A DNA stretch of 64,000 nucleotides from Plectosphaerella cucumerina. Lineage: Eukaryota > Ascomycota > Sordariomycetes > Glomerellales > Plectosphaerellaceae. The stretch spans positions 5,890,001 through 5,954,000 of the forward strand of contig JAGPXD010000001.1 in assembly GCA_020746995.1 (NCBI GenBank), written 5' to 3'. Positions 41,976 through 52,315 of this stretch are shown in pieces. The notes under the pieces are model-generated. The model saw nothing but the letters and a program-made list of their open reading frames with translations, was not told the origin of the DNA and ran no database searches. The translations under genes and the position numbers were made by a program. The stretch's first letter is position 1, and the number at the start of each line of letters is the position of its first letter.

Positions 41976-44900
41976 TCCAGGTCCTGTGTTGCCTGTGCTG
42001 TTGAGGTTGGTGCCGCTGGAACTGGGTCCTCGTGCCGCGCACACGCACACGCACACTTGCTTGTCCTGGGAGGCTTTGCATCAATTAGTGAAACGAATGA
42101 TGCAACCATGTGCAGATGCACAGGCGGGCTGATTTGTGCAAACCAAGACTCAAGGCTGGGAGAGGAAACAGGCGGTCGACGTGGAGCTCGCCAACCGCGG
42201 AACAGCGCTGCTGCATCCGAGCGATGGGACCAGACGCCGTCGCTGCCTCGTGCTCGGTGACCCTAACCTGATGACAGCTCGGCTGGCTTCTCTCTCTGTG
42301 CGGTGGCAAACTACAGGCCATCAGCATGTGCTTGACGCCACGCCGGCTCGACATGGCTGAGGGCGTGGGTGCGGACGTCGTGTGCCTGTTTCAAGTTTCC
42401 TTCTGCGGCACCTGGAGAGATGCCAGCCGGTTTGCGATGGATGAAGGGCCATGTGGTCGGACCGCATGGTGGTTATCTCTGCGGCATCGAGCCAGCCAGA
42501 GGGCAGTGGTGTCTGCCTGCCAGATCGGACAGGATATCCCGGGAAGGGGCGAAAGAATTCAAGTGAGCTTTGGTCGATAAATGGTAATGTTTCTGGAACT
42601 CGAAAACATCGTCATGTTGAGGCCACGGGCATGGCCGAATGAAACCACATGGCCGTGAATAAAGGGCGGGAGGCTTCAAGTTGAAGATCAATCATGTGCT
42701 GGCTGGCAAGGCAAGAACCTTGGAAGAGCGTAGGTACGGACATGGAATGAAGGATGTGGGCGGTCAGGTCTGGTTGAGATTTTGGCGTCCGGACTACTCC
42801 TTCCCTCCTTCCGAGTGCGCATCACATCAGTCAGGCAAGAAACAACCTGGACCATCCCATCTGGGTGTGCGTTCCAGGAACCACCATGCAGATGCAGGTA
42901 CGATGCATGTGGCGGTCTTGTGTACCAGTACCTTCCTCGGCTGATGATGGATCCATCCGAACGGAAGGGACAAGTGTGAGTCGCTCCTTCTCGTTGTCTG
43001 CGTTGGTCCAAAGCTCCTCTATCACCACCTGCAGTCCCCACACGCCACGACCACGACATGACATCAGACATGTTGAGACGTTCAGTCCACTCCATCCCGC
43101 CGACCAAACACTCTACCCGGACCAAACAGAATGCAGTTCCTGGGCGATCCAAGGTCCAACAGACTGGAACCACAACGCCTTAACCTTACTTGATACCACT
43201 TGAACATCAATCAGCCTGAACTAACGAGCGAGCTGAACTCTTGTCCTGACCTTCGGACGGTACAAGCATTGAGCGCCAACCCTGCCGCCGATTCCGTGGT
43301 CTTCCACAAGCTCCAGATGCCACCGAGCGAGATGGATGGCTGCGGGCAGACGAGAGAGATCTTCAGAAAAGGTCCGATGATTCAGACCCACTAGACCGGG
43401 GACAACTTCACCTCCCCCCCCTCGACTATCCGGCGACGGGACGCCACATGCCGCTGCCGCGCCCACGGTTTATCACATCACATGGGCTTGATGCCATCAC
43501 AAGACAAAAGACAAGAAGCACGGAACAGGACACGGCCAGTCAGACAGCTTTCTGTGCTGTACCTTACGCGCTGCTCTCGTCTTGGGCGTTTGTCGGACGC
43601 ATCATCATCGTCAGCACATCGATTCTGGGGATGACTCTGGGGATGTCGGCATCTCGTGACTGGCCCCTCCATGGTGGGATGGATGGATTGGGGGTGTGCG
43701 GCGCGGCGCGTCGGACTGGTCCCGGCTCCTGAATGGCCCAAAGAACCTGACCTGACGCATCACTTGTCAGCCCGCCGCCGTCGAACACTTGCGCGCGAAA
43801 CGCGACAACAGCCATCTCGCGTTGGATGCCGCCGATTGATGCACCCTTCTCCCATTCCTCCCTCCCGCCCATCCAACCACAAACCGCCGAAGGTGGGCGG
43901 GACTTGCAGAAACGAACGCAGGCGCGAGATGCGCGACGGAATTTTCTCTTCGTCACCTTCGAACCTTCAACCGTCCCCCGCCACCCGTCCGCCAGGAACC
44001 GTCACCACCAATATGGTCCGCCGCGTTGATCACCTCACCCCGGGTGCCCACTTCATACTCACACCCTTCTCTCAGGGTTGAGCCAGCCAGCTGACAGAGG
44101 GCAGAACGAAACGAGTTTGTCGATTTGGGAGGCCCCCCTCGGCAGTTCCCCGCTTGCCCTCAACGTCAAACGTCCTTGGGCGACGGCTTGACGATCACGC
44201 ACCATTGTGTGGGCGAGGACCATGACACGCACGCAACGAAACGCAGGGCCCTCTTCTGAGCTGAAGTGCTGGATTGACGGCCATCGTCATCTAGCAGAGG
44301 GCCTGTGGGGTGCTATTGGAAGACGGCGTTTCCGCGATGTGCGCGGAGTCGCGGACCCGGCACAACAGGATTAATGCGAGTGGCTCTCGACGCATCGGCA
44401 CGTTTGTGCTCAGATGTGACGACTGGCGGCAGGCAGGGCACGACCCCGCCACCGGCGCATACTAGTGCCTGTGTTCATTCTTTTGTGCCTTGCATTAGCC
44501 CTTGGCGATACGACATGGCCCCTGGTGTCACGTCGCGGTTGGATAGCACAGGCGACGCGCACAAGACCCCAGCGAGCCAACGCCAATAGCGGACGCCATT
44601 TGTGCAAGTTGTGTGGCCCGGCGCTATTCCACTCGGCACACACCATCAGCACCGCGTCCCTCCTATCAGCGTGCACGACGCCTCGGGTTTGTGCAGCGTC
44701 GCGGACAGATCGCCTGAACCCGTGTCTCTCTCTGTGGCCGGCCTGCCGTCGCCGTCGGCTCAGTTTCCTCGTCGAGTCGAGTGACGACTGAACTGACTGC
44801 TCGCTCGACGTCTGAGCCCCCCTCCGGCGCGAGGTCAGCAAGTACCTCGCTGTTTGGGGTACCTGGCCACATCATGTCACCCATCAGGTCGTCCGTCTCT

Positions 44901-46335
44901 CTGCCCATTGCTACTTGTCAGAGAGCAACATGACCTGACATCGCCTCCGTCCCCATCCAAGCCCACAAGGAACACACAATGCTAACTCGCCGGCCTCGCT
45001 GCTGTTGCACTCACTGGGGGCTCGCTCCATCGACAAACCTCGAGGCCGACCAATAGGATGAATAGGCCGCAAATGACAGAACGCCGACTGTCCCGTGGGA
45101 GCGGGTGTTGGGCCGGGACAGCAGGACGAAGAAGCCGGTCCGACATTGGAAAAGAGAGCCTGGGATGGGTTGGCATGGCCGCCCGTTAGAACGGCCCCCA
45201 ACCTTCTCGGAGTACCTCCAGGCCCTGGCTGGGTGCCATATGGTACCGTTGCAGCCGGTCTGCGGTTCCTCGTAGGACTCTCGCCGCCAACATCACCCCC
45301 GCTGTTGCCATTGCTGGGTTTCTTCTTCGACCTGCCTCGACCCGAGATGCAGCCTACTGTACGGCACACTCACCCTGCCGGCCCTCACCGCACAATCAGC
45401 CATGATTCGGGTCTTCATCGTGTCCGCTCAGGTAAATCGACCACAATATGAGGACTCCCAGGTTGCAGCAGATAAGAAGCTCTGAATATGCGTCTAGTCT
45501 CCACTGAAGACGTGGACCACAACCCAGAGGTATCCAGCTCAGCGAGGTACTTCCACACACGAGAGACCTCTATTCACTGGTCTGTCGTTGCCCGTCTTTC
45601 TGGTCGGTTCCCCGAATTAGAACAGGCTAGTGGCGCTGCGCCATCCTCTCTCTCTTGAGAGAGCGCGTCGTCCCCCCGTGTCCACCCCAACCTCCGAGGG
45701 GGAAGAGGGGGGGCGGCGATGGAGGACTCCCGCCAACCCCACCCACACCACCTCTCTCTTTCGCACCCGTCATGGACAGTCTCCCGCACAGGCTCTGTCG
45801 TCCAACCAAGCGCCAAGGAGACAGGCAGCCCCGTCTCGCCCATCTGATGTTTCCACATGCCCCAGACGAGCAGGCCGGCGACAGGGGTAGACCTTCCAAG
45901 GCGCCGTCTCGCCCGGCCGCCCACCCGCCCTCTCGTTCCTTGGGCCACCATCCCTGCTCGGACCCATGCTCAAGAGAAGTCTTCCCTGACCCTGGTCGGC
46001 TCGCGAGTGAGACATGGGCAGCGTGGAGTGGAGGGTCGGGGACCCGTACGGGTACCATTGTCCCCTCCATCCTGCGCTGCCTATCGACGGACGGGTTTTA
46101 TCTCTGGGTGACCTAGCCGTTGATCTGTGGGATGGGCGGCGCGATATACATATCCCCCCCGTCACCTCCCACGTCCCCTTCGCCTCTGGCATTTCCACGA
46201 TCGGCAGTCTGTCGACTTTTGCGGTGCTTGTGCGATCCCTTTTCTTCTTCAATGACCTCTCGGTTCCTCCTTCTTTTGTGACTCGAACATCCACTTGGGT
46301 TCTCTTCGCCATCAAACGAACAGTCCCGTCCTTCC
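41976..46335. other. Gene-free block upstream of the Msn2-like gene
   Basis: About 4.4 kb without a supported gene. Open frames up to 182 codons exist on both strands but overlap each other and show no family features. A short CA-rich run (GCACACGCACACGCACAC) is at about 42039-42056. The right end should be the distal promoter of the Msn2-like gene; CCCCT words, which match the stress-response element, occur at 46062 and 46175 and also in the leader at 46385. Confidence 0.4.
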
Positions 46336-46800
46336 TTTATAGTATCATCAACCCGTCCTCGATAATCACCAACCTACCCACTGTCCCCTCCAACAACATC
46401 ACTCTTCGGAGTCGAGAGAGAGAGACATACAGGACAGGCCACAGCGACGAGATATATGTACAACTACAACAACCGAGTCCACCACTAGACCGTTTTCTTG
46501 TCCTCGCAACAAGGCACAGTCGTCCAGTCTTTCCACCCAGGAACCGAACCCACAATCTTTAGGCCCTACGCCAGACCAGACCACATCCCCAGCTCGCCAA
46601 CCCATTACGGAGCAGCGTGTATAGTACCGACATATTTGTCGTCCTCACCTAATTGTATACGACACCCTACGACCCATCACGAGAACTGCCAACGATACAC
46701 ACCCGTCACAAGAACATACCTGGTGAGTTCGGACGGCCTTGGTTGGTTTATGTTGGCTTTGGCGCTGACTTGAGCAGACCGAACACAGAAAACAACCAAC
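46336..46800 (+). promoter_or_regulatory. Core promoter and leader of the Msn2-like gene, with uORF and 5'-UTR intron
   Basis: A TATA-like TTTATAG at 46336-46342 is followed by C/A-rich leader sequence. A short upstream frame at 46456-46488 encodes ten residues (MYNYNNRVHH) and ends in TAG. A 55-nt intron at 46723-46777 (GTGAGT donor, GCTGAC branch, GCAG acceptor) lies just before the start codon at 46801. Exact transcription start is unknown, so inclusion of the uORF in the mRNA is an inference. Confidence 0.55.
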
Positions 46801-48990
46801 ATGGACTCCGCAACCATGATGGCCGCACACTTGGGACATGCTCCCTTCTACTTCTACACACCAGACTCGAGGCCCGACAGCAGGCATCACGGCCACTTCC
46901 AGCAGCTTCACCCCCAGCAGGTGATGAGCCAGATGCCCATGTACCCCATGGTGCCGACGCTGCCCTCGACGCCCGTCTACTCGCGCCCCAACTCGTCATG
47001 CTCCCAGCAGGCCCCCTGCGCGCCTCCTACGCTCTACAGCAACGGCCCCGGTGTCATGACGCCCGTCGCCTCGCCTCAGCCCGCCGCCAACCACAAGCCC
47101 ACCATCCTGCTGGAGACGGATGGCCTCAACGACTCGATGTACTTCCCGTCTACGCCGCCGCTGTCGAGCGCGGGAAGCTCCATCAGCAGCCCCAATAGCT
47201 GCGACATGCTGCAGACGCCCATGAACCCCATGTTCTCCGGCCTCGACGGCCTTGAGGGCATCGACGGCATCGTTGATGCCAAGGAGACGCTCCAGCCCGT
47301 TGAGATCGCAGCCCTCGACTGGTCCACCTGTGGATCACCGCCGATGACGCCTGGTAAGCCTTGCTCTCTCACGTCTTCATTTTTCTCTCTGTTTCCCTCG
47401 AACACTCCGCGCAACATTTGCATGTGCGATTGCGTGCTTGCGGGTGGATATTCGAGAAGTAGATGGCTCCCTCGGTGGGCGGATCGGGGTCCTGCCCTTT
47501 CGGGCTGGGGTCATCGGTTTCGCTCCCTCCTGCCCGAGTGGCGCGCGGGGCCGCCCACACGATGCCCGATAAGAGCACCGAGGAGGAGGGTCCCGCGGCG
47601 CTCACCGGGCTTTATCTGGTTCCTGGCAGGACACGCAAGCTAACTCGATTCGGCAGTGTACCTCCAGCAGGCTCAATCTCACGGTTCTCACCCGGGCAAG
47701 GGCGCGTCGCTTCACACCCTGACCGCGACTTCCTCCAACCTGAACCTCGTCACTCCCGTCAAGTCCGAAGGCTCCAGCGACCTCCTGTCTTCCACGACAT
47801 CGTGCCCCTCGCTGTCCCCTTCGCCCGTCCCCTACGCCAGGTCGGTCGCTTCAGAACAGGACCTCGACTTCTGCGATCCTCGCAACCTGCTCGTCGGCAC
47901 TTCCGGTCCCAACACTGCCGCCGCTCCGGAACTCACTTCGTTCCCTTCCCTCGGCGAGGACGATCTCAGGGGTAAGTTTGCTCGACTCGCTACCCTCACT
48001 TTCCCATCTTTCCCAGCACCTGCACATCAATCTGCCAGCGCCCCACAACCCTTTTTTCCGCCTCTGCCAGCCACAGCGCCCCCGTCATTAAATCAAATCC
48101 CCTCTTCCCTATTTTTCCATCTGGTCCTCATCAAAATCTCAAGCTCAATCAACTAACGCGCAACAGACGACGACTTTGTCAACGAACTCGTCAACTTTGG
48201 CAACCACGACGCTGATTCCCGCCGCCCCCGTGCCTGCACCGGATCCAGCGTTGTCTCCCTTGGTCTTGGTGAGGAGGACTTCAGCTTCGACGACGCCGAG
48301 TCCTTTGTCACCGGTGTCACCAGCCCCGTCGCCTCGCTTCCCGATTGCGACGCCCACCAGTCCAAGCGCAGGAGGATCTCCGTCGACTGCTGCAGCTCCA
48401 TGCCCGCCATGGACGTCGCCGCCGACTCTGCCGCCAACACGGCCAGCGCGCCCGAGCAGTCCTCAACCCAGCAGCAGCCACAGCAAGAGGAGCGTGGTGC
48501 CAGCACCTCTGAGGCCAACAACTCTTCCGGTTCCGACGCCGCTACCCCCGGCAACTCGCTGCCCTCGGCTCCCAACCGCCGTGGACGTAAGCAGTCCCTC
48601 ACCGAGGATCCCTCCAAGACGTTTGTTTGCGAGCTCTGCAACCGCAGGTTCCGTCGCCAGGAGCACCTCAAGCGTCACTACCGGTCTCTGCACACGCATG
48701 ACAAGCCTTTCGAGTGCCTTGAGTGCGGCAAGAAGTTCTCCAGGAGCGACAACCTGGCCCAGCACGCAAGGACCCATGGCGCCGGTGCTGTCGTCCTCGA
48801 CCTCATCGACGAGCACTCAATGCACTCGTATGACGGCATGATGAACGCTCATGCCACCGTCGGCGACGACTACAAGCACTTTGGCAACGTTCTCTTCACC
48901 GTCGCCGCCGAGGTCCCCGGCAGCTCCAGCGAGTCCGATGGCGCTAGCGACAGCGATGACAGCAAGAAGAAGCGGAAGCGCGCCGACTGA
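46801..48990 (+). CDS. msn2: C2H2 zinc-finger stress transcription factor, Msn2/Seb1/MsnA family
   Basis: Predicted 563-residue nuclear transcription factor that should bind stress-response elements (core CCCCT/AGGGG) downstream of HOG and PKA signalling. Exons are 46801-47353, 47657-47971 and 48167-48990; the introns (303 and 195 nt) are long for this window. Two C2H2 fingers stand near the C-terminus: Cys444/Cys447-His460/His465 (FVCELCNRRFRRQEHLKRH) and Cys473/Cys476-His489/His493 (FECLECGKKFSRSDNLAQH). The pair, the short TH-KP linker and the YKHFGNVLFTVAAEVPGS tail with a terminal KKKRKR match filamentous-fungal Msn2/Seb1 proteins. The N-terminus is disordered and rich in Pro, Ser and Gln, with an LDWSTCGSPPMTPG segment and a VYLQQAQ segment resembling conserved activation and PKA-site regions. 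The start is supported by the spliced leader ending 23 nt upstream. Confidence 0.95.
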
Positions 48991-51900
48991 AGCAACGGCT
49001 TTCAGTCACGCGATCAAGTACCGAGCCCGGCCTCCAGGGCTCGCTCGGTTCATGCCCATCATGAGTTTACGACCATACCTTCTTCTTGTTAGACATTGCC
49101 CAGGGACAGGGCTTCCACGGGTGCATCGGACCGCATCTCTCTCACACTCTCACGACTGGCTGTCATGACCTCCAGCCGAGTCGCTGGAGCTAGCCGCCCA
49201 CGCGGGAAAGATGCCCACTGTACCAACATCACACTTTCCGACCGGATCACTTTTTCCAACGACAGGGGGCAACGGCTTGGGTGTGGTTTCAGGAATTGCC
49301 CGCGCGGATCCCGGCGGGCAGTGGCCACACCAGACTGGATTTTTCGGGACAACGGCGCATTTTTCAGATCTTTTTTCCCCTTCGGAAAAGAGGCATCACA
49401 GGCTTTCCTGCTTGCTTTTGACCTCTTCCCGAACCCTCGGCGCGCACTTATGAAACACGTTCTTTCTTTCCATTTTGGCACCTCCTTCCCAAGGTGCCAC
49501 ACCACGGCAGCGTATGCTTCTTACTCTCGTTGTAATCTCCGGCGCGCGGAGGCTGGCCACCCGTTGATCGCTACATGGAGGAGAAAAACCCCCCGGCTGC
49601 CCCTTCCGAGAGGCAGTCTTGGTTGCGTTCACTCATGCCCCAGTCTCTCCGTTACGGGAGGAAATGGGCTGCTTGGTTTCTTTTTTTTTACTTCTGTGAC
49701 CATCTTGGGTCAGGGCTCGGGCCCATGGGCGGCGAAAGGCACATCAAAAAATCAGGCGGATTGGACGTTTCCGAAGGTGCCGGTCACCAGAGGAGGACGT
49801 CCATGGCGGGAAGAGAGAGAACCCATGGGCGAGCATAACAGAAACGGGAGGACCAAAAAAAAAAAGGAATTCGATAGCAGACAGACACACTTGAAAAGAA
49901 TGGTTTCCGCTGCCAAACACCATTTGAGCTCCAAAAGAGTGACCCTTGCGAGGTGGTCTTACGGGCCCTGCCTGCCTGACCTGCATGCCATGTGTCTAGG
50001 CTGTTCGGTCTCGGACATGGCCCTCTTGTCGTTGCTTTTGCTTCTGCCCTGCAGCACACGTCACTTCAAGGCGGCCTCCATCATGATGCATGCCGGCGGG
50101 GAAGGGCGCCCGCTCCGAGATCCGGGAAGGAAAAAGCAAGCACGTCGACGGGCTGATTACATACCACCCGGCTTTCGAGCGAGACCCTTACATGCGTAGG
50201 GATTCCAACACAGGGAACGCACATGTCTCTCTCTGCGAACACGAGTGAACACCCGCGGCATCTCCCTAGGAGAGACAGCGTGTCAGATCGGTGAATCGTG
50301 CAGTCTTTCTGTCCGAGACGGGGGACAACATCTCTCGCGTCACTCCGCCCGCGTCTCTTCGCGCGGGCTTTGGGCTCCAGGGAGGTACCCTTCTCGAAAC
50401 CGCGCCGGGCGAGGTGCGGGAGGCCGGCCGTGGCGATCAGTTTGCTTTTGCAAGTGGACTCTGGCCCCTCCTCTTCTGTCATGTCATGTCATGCAAGCGG
50501 CGCGAGACTACTACGTAAGAGGAGCGGCGGTCGATATCTGGGACGTCCGAGATCACTTTGCATCGGCCAACCACCCTGAGGCGTCAAGCCTCCACATGAG
50601 AAGGAAGTCGAGTTCCGCCAGGAACCTGGTGAGCCTGCGGCAAGCCACTTCCTGTCCTCGACCGCAGCAGTTTGAGATGCTTCTGGCAGGCAGCGGATCG
50701 GAGGAGGGGTAACGGAGTGCTGGCCGGACGTAGGGATGCCCCCCGTCTGATAGGTGTAAGAAATGTCCGAGCGAGTGATTCAGACCCTCTGCGGCGCGTG
50801 TGGGACTTGCTCGGTTGGACACTCTGGCTGGTGTCGTCGTCGACTGGGACCGGGACCGGGCTTGACGGGTGAGAGGTCGATCTGGGGGACCCAGCACCTG
50901 AAGGAGAGGGACGGCGGCCTCATTAGCAGGCATCAAGGCGGCGCGGGTCCCCTGTTCGACAGGCGTGGCTCGTTCTATTCCCCGGGGCCGTCAGAAGGAA
51001 GGGCCAAGGCAGCTAGCAGGAGCGCAGGATTCGTGGCTTCAGGCTAGGCAGTCAGAGTCGCCTTTGTGTGTTTTGAGATGAACATGGGAAGCCGGGCCTG
51101 GGACGAAGAGCCTGGCCGCGGGCGTCAGCGCGATTCGCCCTCCCGGAGCAGCGACGCTATTGACACAGCACGGGCTCGGGGACGAGGAAGGGGTGACCCT
51201 GCACCAGCGCCGGCGGCCGCATTGACGGCTGGCTAGGTTCTCGGTCCATGACATGCCCGGCGAGCAGGGCCCGTTCGCGTTCGGGTCGTGGCGTTGCAGC
51301 TCTTCGGGGGGCGAGGGGCGACGGAGGGGCTCGGTTGATGGTGACAGCGTGGGCTAGGGGTCCGAGGACCTTTGACAGTTTGTCGAGGGCGTGGCGTGGC
51401 GCGGTGGGCAATGACTCGGAGAGGGGCAGCGGGCGGTGCTCTGAGCGTTGGATGTGTCTCGGCAGATGGGGTGTGGTGATCGACTTGACCTTGGTGTCTT
51501 TGGCGGGTGACTCTCTCTGCCTTGCTTGTTGGGCAGAAAAACCACTGCCGACGAGGGGGACGGCTGAAAGTGTCGATCTGTCGTTTGCCTTCTCGAGAGA
51601 GCATCTGCCGAGGAACCATCAAACATCCATGCTTGAGCTGTCGTCGAGCTATTGCGTGAGGCGCGGATAATGCCGTCACGTCACTGAAGCGATGTCCAGG
51701 AACGAGAGCGCCTAGCTGTAGCTGGATTGCAACAGGGCCCATTCCGGAATCGATGGCAGGTCATAGCGATGTACCTAGAGCTGTGAGGTACATTGGCCCT
51801 AGTGGTGGACAACAGGGCGTGAGTCGTGTGTCCATCGGAGAAGCTGTCCGTTTTTGTGGCTTGACTGAAAGATTGAAGGCGGTGGTAAATAGAAGACCCT

Positions 51901-52315
51901 GGCTGAATTCGGGCATCGGAGGAAGTCTGATCAAAAAGCTGACAGACCGGATGGAGGGTATCCACGTGGAATGGATCTCGGTGCGGACGGGAAGGCACGA
52001 CCGCCATGTCGCATCGTACTTTCCCGACACGACACCACGACTGGACCCCGACCTGCCCAAAATTCAGCAGCCCCACTGAAGATGGGAAAGCGGTAAAGAG
52101 TCATCTCGCTCACGACCTGATGCCCTGAGCATCGAGCTCGCCACCACCAACCACCGCACCCGGCCGGAGAATCCACGTCCTCGCCGCACTCCGTATTCAC
52201 CGACCCCTTGCCAGCCCCCGTACGCACTATCGGCCGGGATCGTCACCCGGGAGCCCGGTCCACAGCTAGTTGGCTTTCAACGTCCAACGGGGCAGCAAAG
52301 CGAGATACACCCACC
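48991..52315. other. Intergenic, Msn2-like 3' flank and DPH6 promoter
   Basis: About 3.3 kb. A 367-codon frame at 49096-50199 starts with TTG and crosses homopolymer runs (T10 near 49681, A11 near 49855); it has no domains and I do not consider it coding. The CATGT microsatellite at about 50478-50496 lies here. The right end, from about 52140, is C-rich and should be the promoter of the downstream gene. Confidence 0.4.

Noticed and set aside
41159..42260. Three overlapping plus-strand frames encoding a 22-residue protein repeat
   Set aside because: They exist because a 22-bp DNA repeat without stops opens every forward frame; the flanks are not coding-like.
46062..46389. Three CCCCT stress-response elements as proof of Msn2 autoregulation
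   Set aside because: Five-base words of this composition are expected several times per kilobase here, so the count is not evidence by itself.
49096..50199. 367-codon open frame after the Msn2-like gene
   Set aside because: Starts at TTG, crosses long T and A homopolymers, and has no recognisable domain; it lies in the 3' flank.
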